A stretch of 64,000 bases of DNA from Eutypa lata (taxonomy: Eukaryota > Ascomycota > Sordariomycetes > Xylariales > Diatrypaceae): contig JAKULF010000003.1 in NCBI GenBank assembly GCA_022661535.1, positions 1,674,001-1,738,000 on the forward strand, written 5' to 3'. Of the stretch, positions 12,182 to 23,614 are shown one piece after another; within the stretch, counting starts at the first letter, position 1; every line of letters starts with the position of its first letter. The notes beneath the pieces are model-generated. The model did not search any database, was not told the origin of the DNA, and saw nothing but the letters and a program-made list of their open reading frames with translations. Made by a program: the position numbers and the translations under genes.

Positions 12182-14167
12182 TTATACTAGATCCCATTGG
12201 GTGAATATTGCCCAACTCATGCTATATCCATTTCCGGACATAGCCCTGAAGTAATCGGCCTTGGTGAGGCCCCGGGCGTCTTTCTTATTCAGCACCGTCA
12301 GTGCGTATAGAAAGATCTTCTGGCCCGGCGCGCCCAGATCCCGCGCCGGGATGTCTGTCCACCACCAGTGGCCGTCCGTTTCAAGGGGCACTAGATCCTC
12401 CTTCCGGCCATCGGTGCCATAGATTTTCATTAATAACAAATAGCTCTTGCCCTTACCATGCCTCTCGGGGTCCCAGTGCTCGCAGACCTTGGAGAACTGG
12501 AAGCGAACGACTTCACCACTATACACGGGGATGTTTTTCCCGGCGGGACTGAATGAGAACTCAGAGAGGCCTTCTTCACTTGCTGTGCCGTACCATTGAG
12601 CCTTTTCGGTTCCAATCGGCCCAATCATGTATTCCTCCCATGTCGGGATACGACCGTCGCTCCGGTAGAAGTACTGGCTTTTCTCGGGGAAGTGTTTCAG
12701 CCCGAACAAGTCATTGCTCAAATGAAACATCTCGGGCGTGAAATGCTGCTTATACCGGTCACCGCAGATTGAGCCAGCACCCCAGCAAGCATCAATAAGC
12801 TTCCACTCCCCGTTATCGATACACACGGCATTCCAGGCATGACCACTGGCGCTCCTTGGTGGTGGTGATTGGCCAGGAGCCAGAGGGACATAGCCATATC
12901 CCTTCCCGTGGCCACCAACTACTACACATTGCAGTCCTGCACGTCTCGCGACGGCTTGGAAGACCTCAGCATACCCCTGACAGACGGCTAAGCCTTGGAA
13001 AATGGTCTCTTCCACACCCCGACGTTGGACACATTTGCCCAAAAACTCCTTAACGGCGTAGTGGATATTATGATGGCACCAGGCAAAGATGGCGCGGGCT
13101 TTGTCGGTTGGCGAAGAGAAACGGCCACAGAGGACATTCGCTAGATAGCCTACAGGATCATTTCGAGGAATAGAATCACGAGGGTACTGGGCCGCAACGG
13201 TGTCCGGGCCCGAGAAATCACGGCATACTAGACAGCAAGGTTCTGTATTGGCCGTGGCACGTACTGAGACTGCATCAATCTGGGCAAAAGTTGGTCGCGA
13301 GCTTAAAGGAACTGGTGGCGGCGGCGCATCGTTCCCGCCGTTCCACTGGACGGGCTCTGAGGCGGTCTTCGGGCGTGTGAAGACAGAGGGCGGTGGTGGA
13401 AGACGTCGTGGTGGTGCCGTTGGGCCGGAACCATCGATCGAAGATGGAGCGGGCGACTTTACGGGTCGAGATGGGAGTCGGGGTGGTAAGCTAGGCCTAG
13501 CTGGAGGCTGCATAATTTGGGGCACGACAGGCGCTGATCGGACGGGTAGAAGTGGCGCCTTGATAGGTTTGTTAGATTCAGCTCCATTCCTCTCTGCTAG
13601 ATCCTTGGCTGCCTGTGCTTCTCTTTCCCTTTTCGTAGGTGGTAACGGTGGGAGCTTCGCCTGATCAAGCGTAGGAGCAAGAACTCTCCGAGCCTCTGTA
13701 TTTGGGTGTGAAGACCCATTTCTCAAAGATAGAGTAGAAACGGTTGAAACGTAGGAGATTTCAGAAGAATTGGACCCCCTCCGGCTGCTCAATGGATTCG
13801 TCGATGCTCTCCGCGGCGGCAGGGCAGGCGAAGATTCCGAAGAATTGGTGCGACCCGGTAAGGGAGGGGGTACATTTCGCGCTGGTAGTACCGAACTCTT
13901 TTCTGAGAGGGAGTCGGAAGTAACTGTCCGTTGAGGGAGAGTAGGTGGACCACGCTTCTGAGGCCGAGCCGGGAGAACAGGGCTTTTCTTAGAATTAATA
14001 TCACTGTTGCTGTTCTCTTGTGACGATTTGTTCATCCCCGGTGGTGGGGGAGGTGGGTCTCTTCTGCCTGTTGAAGGTGGAGGGGCCGTGAAGTTCTTCT
14101 GAGCATTGAGAGCGGCTATGCGCTCTGCCAGAGAATTAAACTTGGGCTCTTCTTGCACGTCTGCCAT
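12182..14167 (-). CDS. transglutaminase-domain protein, Cyk3-like
   Basis: A single-exon gene of 661 residues. Residues 1-300 are disordered and proline-rich with many PxLPxR/PPPLPGR motifs, typical ligands of SH3 domains. Residues about 310-480 form a transglutaminase-like domain with an apparent Cys-His-Asp triad: Cys396 in GLAVCQGYAEVF, His443 in SGHAWNAV, Asp459 in WKLIDACWG. The C-terminal 170 residues are a conserved beta-rich extension ending MSWAIFTQWDLV. The architecture matches fungal Cyk3-type proteins, which act in cytokinesis and septum formation at the bud neck or septum. Unlike budding-yeast Cyk3, no N-terminal SH3 domain is visible, so another proline-rich transglutaminase-domain protein remains possible. 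Yeast Cyk3 is regarded as catalytically inactive, whereas all three residues appear present here. Confidence 0.8.
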   Translation of the reverse strand: MADVQEEPKFNSLAERIAALNAQKNFTAPPPSTGRRDPPPPPPGMNKSSQENSNSDINSKKSPVLPARPQKRGPPTLPQRTVTSDSLSEKSSVLPARNVPPPLPGRTNSSESSPALPPRRASTNPLSSRRGSNSSEISYVSTVSTLSLRNGSSHPNTEARRVLAPTLDQAKLPPLPPTKREREAQAAKDLAERNGAESNKPIKAPLLPVRSAPVVPQIMQPPARPSLPPRLPSRPVKSPAPSSIDGSGPTAPPRRLPPPPSVFTRPKTASEPVQWNGGNDAPPPPVPLSSRPTFAQIDAVSVRATANTEPCCLVCRDFSGPDTVAAQYPRDSIPRNDPVGYLANVLCGRFSSPTDKARAIFAWCHHNIHYAVKEFLGKCVQRRGVEETIFQGLAVCQGYAEVFQAVARRAGLQCVVVGGHGKGYGYVPLAPGQSPPPRSASGHAWNAVCIDNGEWKLIDACWGAGSICGDRYKQHFTPEMFHLSNDLFGLKHFPEKSQYFYRSDGRIPTWEEYMIGPIGTEKAQWYGTASEEGLSEFSFSPAGKNIPVYSGEVVRFQFSKVCEHWDPERHGKGKSYLLLMKIYGTDGRKEDLVPLETDGHWWWTDIPARDLGAPGQKIFLYALTVLNKKDARGLTKADYFRAMSGNGYSMSWAIFTQWDLV

Positions 14168-15708
14168 TTTGAAATTTACCCGATATTTAGTTTTCTATAA
14201 ACGAATGCGCTCTCGAAATGACTGCGTAATTGCAGCTACCGTAGCTGGCCAATAGTTAATGATTTATGGGCAATGAATGAATAGGCGTTCATGGAGATTG
14301 GTGAAAATCAGTGGCACAATTAATACATGGAGTATAAGAAACGGACTTTACGAAACTCAAAAAAGTAAAGATAAATGGGAGGTCTTCTACCAGGGAACGT
14401 CGCACAGCAGACGAACGCCACGCCACCTATATTACCCGAGAGTTTGTCGTATTACATTGGCCAGATGTTGAATCCATGGGGCCATCTCCTGCATCCTTTA
14501 AATGGGATTTTACTGAGGCGCAGGCACAGCCTTGTGTGAATGAAAGCGGGGGGTGCTGACGATCCTTGACCTGATCTGCTCAAGCATTTTAAGTCACTGG
14601 CAGAACTGGCAGCCAATTCACTAAAAATAGGTCAAACTCGATGGGTGGAGTAGAAGGTTAACGTTAACTACTGTATGTGTAAGTGTCTCAGTGTCTTTAA
14701 AACACTGAATCAATTCGAGTTGAGACCTATCATTAAGCAAATTAGTCTTAAGAACATACCTCGTTATATCAATACAAAATAACAGCAACTTTCTAACAGC
14801 CTACATCCCAGTGTACGCAACTTTTAGGGAATATGCAGCGAGCTTTGGTATGCAAGTGGTCTACTTTATAGTTCACATGCATGTGTAAGATGTAGGCTAC
14901 GGTACGAAGTATGGACAATACCTACGTATTTACTGCATACCTCTTATCAAAACGGTTCAAACTATATAATATGTAGGTAGACAAGCGATAAGATGGCAAG
15001 TCACCTGATTAATCAACAAGTTTCAACCGTTTCACTTACAATAGTCATTGTGAATTTAACACCAGATAAGCTACCTAGTGTTTTCCCACGTACGTGCCAG
15101 TGTGTACCTACATGGTATGTATGTACATACCAGGAAGTTAGTTAGATCAACGATGCTTGACCCATTAGATCCACTTACCTGTAGCTTGCCGAACCCCTTC
15201 CCCGCTGCGGGATCAATTCAACTACCTCTACTATACCTCCTACTTGACCTACCTACCTACCTCATAATCTAGATCTTGCATGCTAGCATTACTTATCAAT
15301 ACATGCATACCTATATGTAGTAGCCAGGCTACATGTAGCAAGCAAGGCTCTGAGAAGCACTTGAAAAGAGTAGGTAACTTTACCCGACGTATTGCACAGT
15401 TAACTGCCTACCCACATGGTATCATGTGAACCAACATACAGCACAGCATATTATCTACTTACCTCTACATGCATGACCTCAGCCGCATACAAACTTGCCC
15501 GTATTTTTACCTTTATCATTGAAGATCCGGCTACTTTCCTTAGGAATCAATTACCGGCCATTTCTTCTATGATATCAACAAAATATTGCAGTTAGAGCAC
15601 ATCTTTATTAGAGCCTTGGAGAAGACGATAAAACTAGTACATGGAAATCCCCCAGTTCCCTTCGTACGATACACTCGGGATCCGATTCTCGGCTATTTAA
15701 CCACCACC
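14168..15708. other. divergent intergenic region
   Basis: 1.5 kb between the starts of the Cyk3-like and F-box genes. It is AT-rich with many TACCTACC, GTATGTATG and TACATGTA fragments. No coding frame is credible. Both promoters must lie here. Confidence 0.55.
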
Positions 15709-18700
15709 ATGGGCTCAGAGATCAAGTCTCCTGCCGTTGAACCCAAGAAACATGGATTTCTTGATCTTCCCGAGGAGATCCAAAAGGAGATCTTCAGTCA
15801 CGTAGGTTATACAGTTCATTTGTTACACTTGGCACAATAGTCGACAATCTAGTTTTATGCCCTTCTCACATGTCATCTCTCTTACTAACAATGCTTTCTT
15901 TCATAGTGCTCTCAATCTGACTGGATCTCCCTTTGCCTCGTCTCGAGCCACTTCCGTGACCTTGCTGCCGACCAGCTCTATCGCAACTTCCATATTGTCT
16001 TCCCCGATGAAGATGATGAGACCTTTGACTCCCCGATAGACGGACTCGCCGGCGGTCTAGATACTTTCGTCACGAGCGAATATAACTATGCTAAGCACCT
16101 TAGAGACCTTTCGCTCGACACCCTTTCCTCCGGTCCTAAGGCTGAGCAGGCATACAAGTCGTATCTGTTTAACGTGAGCTGCGGCAAGTTTATGAACACT
16201 TTACTGCTACTTACTTTGCGGAAAGCCAAGTCGTTAGATACTTTTAGATGGAACATTCGTGTCGAATTAAGCCGTCCTGTGTATAAAGCACTTCATAATA
16301 TCAAATCCTTGAGGCATCTATCTCTTCGCCTACAGGAAGGTCCTTCGTTGTATGAGACGCCTTCTCCGCCTAACTGGATGGGGACTAGCATTCCAGTGCC
16401 TGACGTCGCATTCGGTGTGACGCCATATCCAGTCATTAGCCAGGCCGGCTTAGCATCGTCACTTGATGTATCAAACCCTTTTATTACACCATCTACTAGT
16501 ACATCAGCACCTAAACCTTCCTCGGAAGGGAACTCTAAGAAACCAGCGCTAGGCAAAGAACCGACAACACTCGCCGGTTTCGAACGGCTCGAGACAATTG
16601 CTATACTCGACATTGATAACCTCAATATCGTCAGCGAGATCCGGTCATGTCTACGCAATTCGTCCTCGACCTTGAGAAAACTGAAGCTTTCCTTCTCTGA
16701 TAGTCTTGCCTCTCAAGCAAGGAGGCCAAATTTGGAGCTAGATCCCGAAGACTCTGATCAAGAGGATGACTTTCAAATTGTGCCTGTACCTCCAGCCCAG
16801 TATAACGATGGGAGCGGACCAGCTAAGATATTCCGGGCTCAGGAAGAGCGGAAATTGCAAGAGTCCGTCTTAGGTCACATTTTCGAAGTCGAACCTTGGA
16901 TCATAAAAGAATCTGAACCCACAGTAGAAGAGCCAAGTAAAGATGAAAAAGAGCAAACCGCTAAGGACGCAGGGCAGACTTTTATTGATTCTGTCGACAA
17001 AGCTTCACGAGCCATGTTGGCCAATTTGGAAGGATCTAGCGAGTTTGACATCATGTCTCAAGAAGAGGTTATGGAGCAGATAGTAACGGCTGCCAAGCGT
17101 TATGTTGAGGCCAAAGAAACTCCAGCCCAAGAGAGCACATCTATTGGGACTACTAAAACTACTCCAGTAGCTGCAGACAACGCCATCCCAGGAGATGTAC
17201 AGCAAGAAGACTTGGAGGAACAGAAAGAACCACCTCCTTCAGGAAATCCCTATAACGCTGGGTTTGCGCTGTTTGGTACCCCTACCCATGCTGAGGATGT
17301 CGATACGAAACCTGAGGATATCGATGTGGCCGCTCCAGAAGAACAACTTGGGATAGATGGGCAGGATGAATCGAATGCAGAGACTCATTTGGACGACGTT
17401 GTTGACACAAAACCACCAGTTGACTACCACAAAGTAAGTTCCCTCGTTAAAGCCAGGGGTTGAATCTAGTCGTTCAATTACGTCATGTGCAACTAGACAG
17501 AAAACTTGAGTGAGTCAAGAATGACACTAATGAGATTACCCAGGAAATCCAACCCTGGACTGCGGCAAGTCCAAACGGTGGAGGCCGAATGGGAGAAATG
17601 ATAGACAATCTAGTCACTTTAAATCTCAACAAGAAGAAAGTCAAGCACGAGACGAATACAGGAGCGGAAATCGACGATACCCAGGCAGAAGCGAAACCTC
17701 CGCTAGACGACAAAGAAGAGCTTCACCGCCAAATCACCGACTACGCACGGGGTACGAGAGGTATTGCTTTGCAGTCGCTTGCCATCCATCTCATTCCAAC
17801 TAAGGCTTCAGTTTTGGGCAGGGCAGTAGACCTTCGAACACTGAGAAGGATTACCCTTCTCAACGTAGGACCTCAGGCGCCGATCTGGGCATTAATGATA
17901 AAGGAGAATAAGCTCCAGCCACTTCCGTTGCAGCAAATATTTACGGACAATGTCTGTCCATATTTCCTTCAACTCGTGTCTCAACTTCAACGAGTCGAGG
18001 ATATATTGATGCTTGAACGAGGGCCTAAGTCTAAGCCTGAGAGCTTCGCTCCGAAGACAAGAATTACTATCGGCCAAATCAGAAGAATGATCCTGAAGAA
18101 GCACATGGAAACACTCAAGATTCTTATGATCAAGAACGAATCCAACTCCTCATGGGACCTAGATGAGAAGACGATGCACCTGGTATGCAAGCGCGGTAAG
18201 GTTCTGAAAGAACTAGCCGTCGCGGTGGGTATTCGTGCTATGGTAAGCCCTTTGACATGCAACGATATGGACAAAAGAGCAAAGCTAACGCATCTGCAAC
18301 AGCACACGTTCCTACAGCACGTACCTAGTCTTACCAACCTGTTTGCTTTACATTTTGTCTCGTTCCGTAGTGATGACACGTGCGTCTCGGTTATGCGCGA
18401 ACTACAGCGCTTTATCGTGGACACCCTCTGGCAATACCCGGAGCTGAAACTGGAGTGGATAGCTATGGGCGACGACGGCCGAGCTCAGCACATAATGCGG
18501 CGGTCCGATTCCACCAAGAAGGTCAAGAAGGACAAGGACTCGTGGAAGGCCCCTCCCATTGATGCAAATGGGCACTTGAACGAAAGCGGGTATCCCGTCT
18601 TTCCTACAAACGGTTGGGAGCCCGATAGCGAGTCAGAAGAAGACGAAGATGAGTCGGCCTTTAACTTGGTGCTTGCTGAGAACATCGCGTTCTATGACAT

Positions 18701-18749
18701 ATGGGGTGTGCATATCTTTAGGAAGGAAATCGTATCCGGGCGACTGTAA
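15709..18749 (+). CDS. F-box domain protein
   Basis: Exons 15709-15801, 15907-17433 and 17544-18749 keep one frame and encode 941 residues. If a further 60-nt intron at 18243-18302 is removed, the product has 921. Residues 15-57 are an F-box (HGFLDLPEEIQKEIFSHC, then SDWISLCLVSSHFRDLAADQLYR), with the first intron splitting it. F-box proteins recruit substrates to SCF ubiquitin ligases through Skp1. The rest has scattered Leu-rich segments (RHLSLRL, ETIAILDIDNLNIV, TLRRITLLNV) suggesting a degenerate leucine-rich repeat substrate domain, interrupted by long acidic, Ser/Pro-rich linkers at about 215-300 and 330-540. The first ATG downstream of the TTTAACCACC leader is used because the F-box starts at residue 15. 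The substrate is unknown. Confidence 0.85.
18243..18302 (+). other. probable in-frame stopless intron of 60 nt
   Basis: Within the third exon of the F-box gene, GTAAGC starts at 18243, a GCTAAC branch site lies 15-20 nt before the end, and CAACAG ends at 18302. The length is a multiple of three and the frame has no stop, so the open reading frame continues whether or not it is spliced. Retention would add 20 residues (VSPLTCNDMDKRAKLTHLQQ). Confidence 0.65.
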
Positions 18750-21700
18750 ATTCGACAGACTGCATGGCGTTTCTTCGGCTGGGGAGGTGTTCTTGACTAC
18801 CTAGAGTGGAGGTAGGTGGGTAGGCAGAATGGTATGCTTGGAGGTGAAGGCGTTTTTCTTTTTCTTCTTCTTTGTTTCTTTCCTTCTTTCCCGGTTAGCT
18901 TTAAAATACCCCCTTTACCGGTCGTCTTACGGTGTTAAGGCGAATAAGTAGCGAATGGCAACTACCGATAGCGCAAGCAGAGGGTTATGGAATTCCGGTC
19001 ATGTAGGTATAAAAAGCGTTGCGTTTCTCATCAATACAGGTTTTATTGACATATCTGTTCTCATACCACCTGCCCCAAAAAATAGAAGGGTTGTCGTGAC
19101 ATGCTCAGGACGCCCTGCTAAGATACTACTCAAGATATCCCAACAATCGTCATTCGTATGACTACCTAATGAGCACTGTTAAGATTATCACCAGGCTCCG
19201 GAAACATCGTGCCTACTTAATACGGCTAGACCCCTTGCAAGTTCCTAGAAAGAACACTTGACAATATTGAAGATGGATCGAGCTGTCATGGATGTCTTCC
19301 CATGGGATCACAAGAGTCACACCCACGTCCACAAACTTATCCACATCACCGGTAGTAAGCCACGTGGACTTGAACGAGGCTTGGAGATTTTTGGGGTAGT
19401 GAGAGGGGAGGAATGAAGGAAGGAAGAGGATAATAGCCTCATCTCCGCCGTTGCGCTCAGCGCCTCAGGACCGGCTGAAAGAACGTTTACTTCACTCAGC
19501 TCGGTGATAACCGGTTGTAAGACACAAGCTGTTCTCAACCGCGGTGCTGAGGCAGCGCCTGGTGTCAGGCGTCAAGGGTAAAAGGAGAATCCCCTCTTAT
19601 TGCCACAAGGTATTAACTTCATGATCGAGGTCTCGTACCCCCACCCCCCTTTCTCCTATTTCCCCTGGCAGACTTGAGCGTAAACACGAGGTTTCGCCTC
19701 ATGATATTTGACTAGTGGGACCCTATTCCGAAAAGAAAGAAAAAAGTGTGTGATTCCGCGAGAGAGAGAATAAGGAAGTAGCGGAGACAATCGTGTTGCG
19801 TTAAGTAGATGTAGAACGCCTACTTTATGCTAACGTCATATCAGTTGCATACGCAGAACGTCGCCTGTATATGACGACAAATCCGCTCACGATGTGACCC
19901 GGTTCACTTAGTTCGAGCTCTTGATGTACTCGTTCTTCTATGTTTCTTTTACTATCATTAGCGCTGTTGTATTGGATAAGACTAGCGCCATTAGAGGCAC
20001 CGCTGGGTAGGATTGCGGTTAGGACCAGGTAGTTATGCTCTGCTCTACTACGTCTTGGCCAGCTGCATGTTCCAATAATTACGACATAAGAGAGGGGAAG
20101 AGGAGGCTAGTCATGCACTGTTAGACCGCTTGTTCCTATGCTATCATTGTCGGCTGATAAAGGGTCCTGAATTTCACCCTAATAATACATTCTTTATATC
20201 ATAGTTCCGAGACCTTGAAAGTAGGAAACTCTGTCCTGAAATTTGATTGCCTACTACTATGGTTTGCCCCTTTCTATTTACGAACTATCAGCCACTAGTC
20301 ATTGGAGAGAAGCTGGCTACGGGAACGGAAATCCCGGCGAGGCTACCTTCGGTACCGGCCCCGTTATTTGTGTAACACGGGCTTCCTTAACGACGTTCTA
20401 TGCGACAGGCGCATTGTCAAAAATAAGCAGACAGTCCGGTAGAAGGTCATCGCTGGGCAAAAGAATCCCCCCGTTTCCATATATATCGCAGGCTCAGAAA
20501 TGGTGGACGTAAGACAGTGGCGGCATCTCCGATGCAGGTGTTCCTCAAGGCATCGAGGCGGGCTTCGTTTGGTCAGCATTTCCCACTTTTCTCCGAATAC
20601 ATAAGCGTGCGAAACGGTTGGCCAAAAAAAGCCTCCGAGCTTCCTTGACAGCTTGGCGAAAGGATCGAGCCAAGAGAATGTGAATGCGAGTTCTACTACA
20701 TGGATTATGTATCCCGGATCAACCACCATTGTATGTATACAGAAAGGCGATGGTACTACATAGTGATAAGGGTTCCATAAGTTATTTGTGATACCTCCTC
20801 AGATTCCTTATATGAAATTGCTCAAGAGAACATATTAGTCAGAGTGGCATATCGTTAACGACGTTGTAAGTAAGCGACTCCAGCCACCCCACAGAGCAGA
20901 CGGGTAAGAGCGGAGACAACTACCGTATTGATATTTCCAAACCCCTGGGTCCTCGTGCCTTGCGTGCTGACCGCGGAAATATATATCTGCATGTCAGCCA
21001 GCAGCAGCAGTAAGCAAAGATGGATAGATCTCTGTCTGGATTCCTTCTAGTTACAGCTCAGCGATTATAACTAGGTCTGGCATGGCGACTCGGAGAAAAT
21101 AGAAACATTTCTTTCATCTACCATAGGCCGAAATACGATGATCCATTTTCTAGCAAACTGGTACTTAGCTACCTGTTATATTGATATGAGGGACGTTGAG
21201 ATTAGGTAGCTACTTGGAGTAGGTGCTAAAAAGCTCCGGTTCATTCACTAGATTCACCGAAGACAATGCGGGTCTACCTACTATACGGGTCCCGGGCGGG
21301 AGCGGACCGCAACCCTACTAAATTTTAGTGAGCCATTAATAAGTATGGGCTTTTGACATATGGAGGAACATCAAATGAAAACTTTCGAAGGTTGTTATAT
21401 GTAGCTTTAGATAGGTATGTGTTTCGCTCTATTCTAAGCAGGATTTCCGCTACATGGATTTGCAAAACCTACGTGTGACGATGCTTACATATGCACTTTG
21501 ATGAATTTGGATTGGATGCTACCACACATGCATACCGCAACTTCACCCCAATGAACCATTCAAGACTAAGTAGGTAGGTATAGGCTTCCAAAAATCGTAT
21601 TAAAAATTATTATGCTATTATTAAGTGATATTACAAGTAGATTTTTCATATGATACGATATGCTCTATATGGCATTGAAGTTATACCCTTCTCATTCCGA

Positions 21701-21777
21701 AAATCGAAGTGAGAGGTAGGTATCCCTCGACTAGCATGATGAGTTTCTGGTGCTTCACTCATCTGTCCATGGGTAAG
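18750..21777. other. 3.0 kb gene-free region
   Basis: No credible coding sequence between the F-box gene and the convergent MFS transporter. The region holds a CT-rich stretch near 18855-18890, probably the 3' end of the F-box transcript, and otherwise mixed-composition DNA with a few TACCTA fragments. Confidence 0.55.
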
Positions 21778-23614
21778 TTACTGGGACTCTGAAAGCGGGG
21801 TCTTCTGTGTCGACTCTTGGGCTGGTTGCGCACTAGGCTGCCCTCCAGCGCCTCCCTTCTTGATGTTCTTCCATTCCATAAACAGGGCACTGACAACGCC
21901 GCCAAGAGCTACTCCCATACCACACAGGAAGATTATCGTGACTGATGAGTTATAAGCTTCTTTGACCTGCATCCGAAACTCGGGCGCGACATTGTTGACA
22001 AGATCATTGGCCCCTTCACTAACAATCTGGGAAGGGTCGATCCCGGGAATGTTGCCGATTTGCGAGATCAACCGCGAACTAAGAAGGTTCTGGCCGACTG
22101 ATGTGAAGATGGCGCCACCCAGCTGCTGAGAAAAGAATATGATCGCCATCCCAGTAGAAACATCCGACCTAGCGAGGACAGTTTGCGCTGCTAGGCCAGG
22201 CGCCTGCATGCCACATCCTAATCCAAAACCAGCAATAAACTGGTATCCAATCCAATGCGAGGAAGTCTCACTGACTCTGAAGGTGCTCATCAAGCCTTGT
22301 CCTATTGCTAGCATGCAGGGAGAGAAGAGCATTGCAGGTACATAATACCCAAGTTTAGTGGTAACAACCCCAGATACGATACTCGCAACAACAAGGCTTA
22401 GGACGAATGGTAAGGTGCGAATTCCTGAATCCACGGCACTTACACCCTGAACTACCTGGACTATGAAGATCGTTAGCTAATGATTGTCTGAAGCCGCTCT
22501 TATTACATACACCATAAGGGAGTAAAATACACCGTCATCAGCATAGAGCCAGCGATACAGAACGTGAAGATTGCACCAGCAAATATACTGCGGCGCGTGA
22601 TGATCCTCGCCGGGACAGACGCTGTGTCCGGCATCAAGAGTTGTACAGCGACGAAGGCTAGGAGCAAGGCGCCAAAGAAGACCAGCAGCAGGATGACCCG
22701 CCAGCTATTCCAGGTATATGTCGATCCTCCCCATTGCAAGGCAAGGAGAAGACAAACGATACTTGGAACAAAGAAGAAGGTGCCCAAGGGGTCCAGCCGC
22801 GTAAAGTGTTGCCAGAAGGTTGCCGAGTCTTGTTGATTCTTTGGGATATGGAGGAGGAAGATTAGACATAGCGCAACAAGGCCACCAATAGGCAGGTTGA
22901 TATAGAAGCACCACCTATGCTCTTGTCAGCGTCATGGAATCGTCAGCTTGTTAGACATGGCTGGTTACTCACCTCCAAGTGACACCCTCGGTGAAACCTC
23001 CGCCAACCAAGGGGCCCAGAACAGAGGCTATGCCAAATACCGAACCGAAAAGACCTTGAAACGCCGGCCGCTTCCTTAGGGGAATCATCGAGATCGTTAT
23101 GATCATGACGCCCGTGAAGAGACCAGCCCCACCGAGACCTGCTATGGCCCGGCCGACAATGAAGACTACGGAGTTCGGAGCAACACCGCAGATAAGAGAG
23201 CCGATCTCGAAGATGAAGACGCTAACAAGGAATACACTGGTGGCGGAGTTAGTGTTACCTAGTGCCGCTGTATGAACCCCCCAAGGGTAAGGGTTGGTAT
23301 CCTACTCACTTCTTCGTATCATAAAACTTATAGATCCTTCCAAACACCAGCTGCGACGCGGCAGTCGTCAACTGATACGCCGACCCATACCACCCTATAT
23401 CGCCCAAACTGTTGAACTCTTGGGTTATTTGCGGGATGGCTGTGCCGATGATAGTTCGATCTAGCGCGACGATGAACATAGCGAGGAATAAGCTGACGAG
23501 AACGGTCCAGAACTTCAGGGTCTTCGGTTTGAAGTTCTCCTCAGCCTCGTCAACGGTTTGTGGCGCTGGCTTGCCGTCATCCGGCGTTTTCTCCAAGTCG
23601 GATATAGAGGCCAT
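21778..23614 (-). CDS. MFS multidrug/toxin exporter, 14-TM DHA2 type
   Basis: Exons 23310-23614, 22973-23236, 22511-22914 and 21778-22460 join in frame to give 551 residues. Introns are 73, 58 and 50 nt with GTGAGT, GTGAGT and GTATGT donors. Family motifs are visible: [13 protein letters not shown] in TM1, [12 protein letters not shown] in TM2, an R-x-GLG-like [12 protein letters not shown], the antiporter motif C region [20 protein letters not shown], then FYINLPIGG, and [10 protein letters not shown] at the start of exon 4. These place it among DHA2 proton-driven exporters, which include toxin-efflux and azole-resistance pumps in filamentous fungi. The substrate cannot be told from sequence. 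A Zn2Cys6 regulator gene is transcribed divergently 1.83 kb away, suggesting possible local regulation. No biosynthetic core gene lies nearby. Confidence 0.93.
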
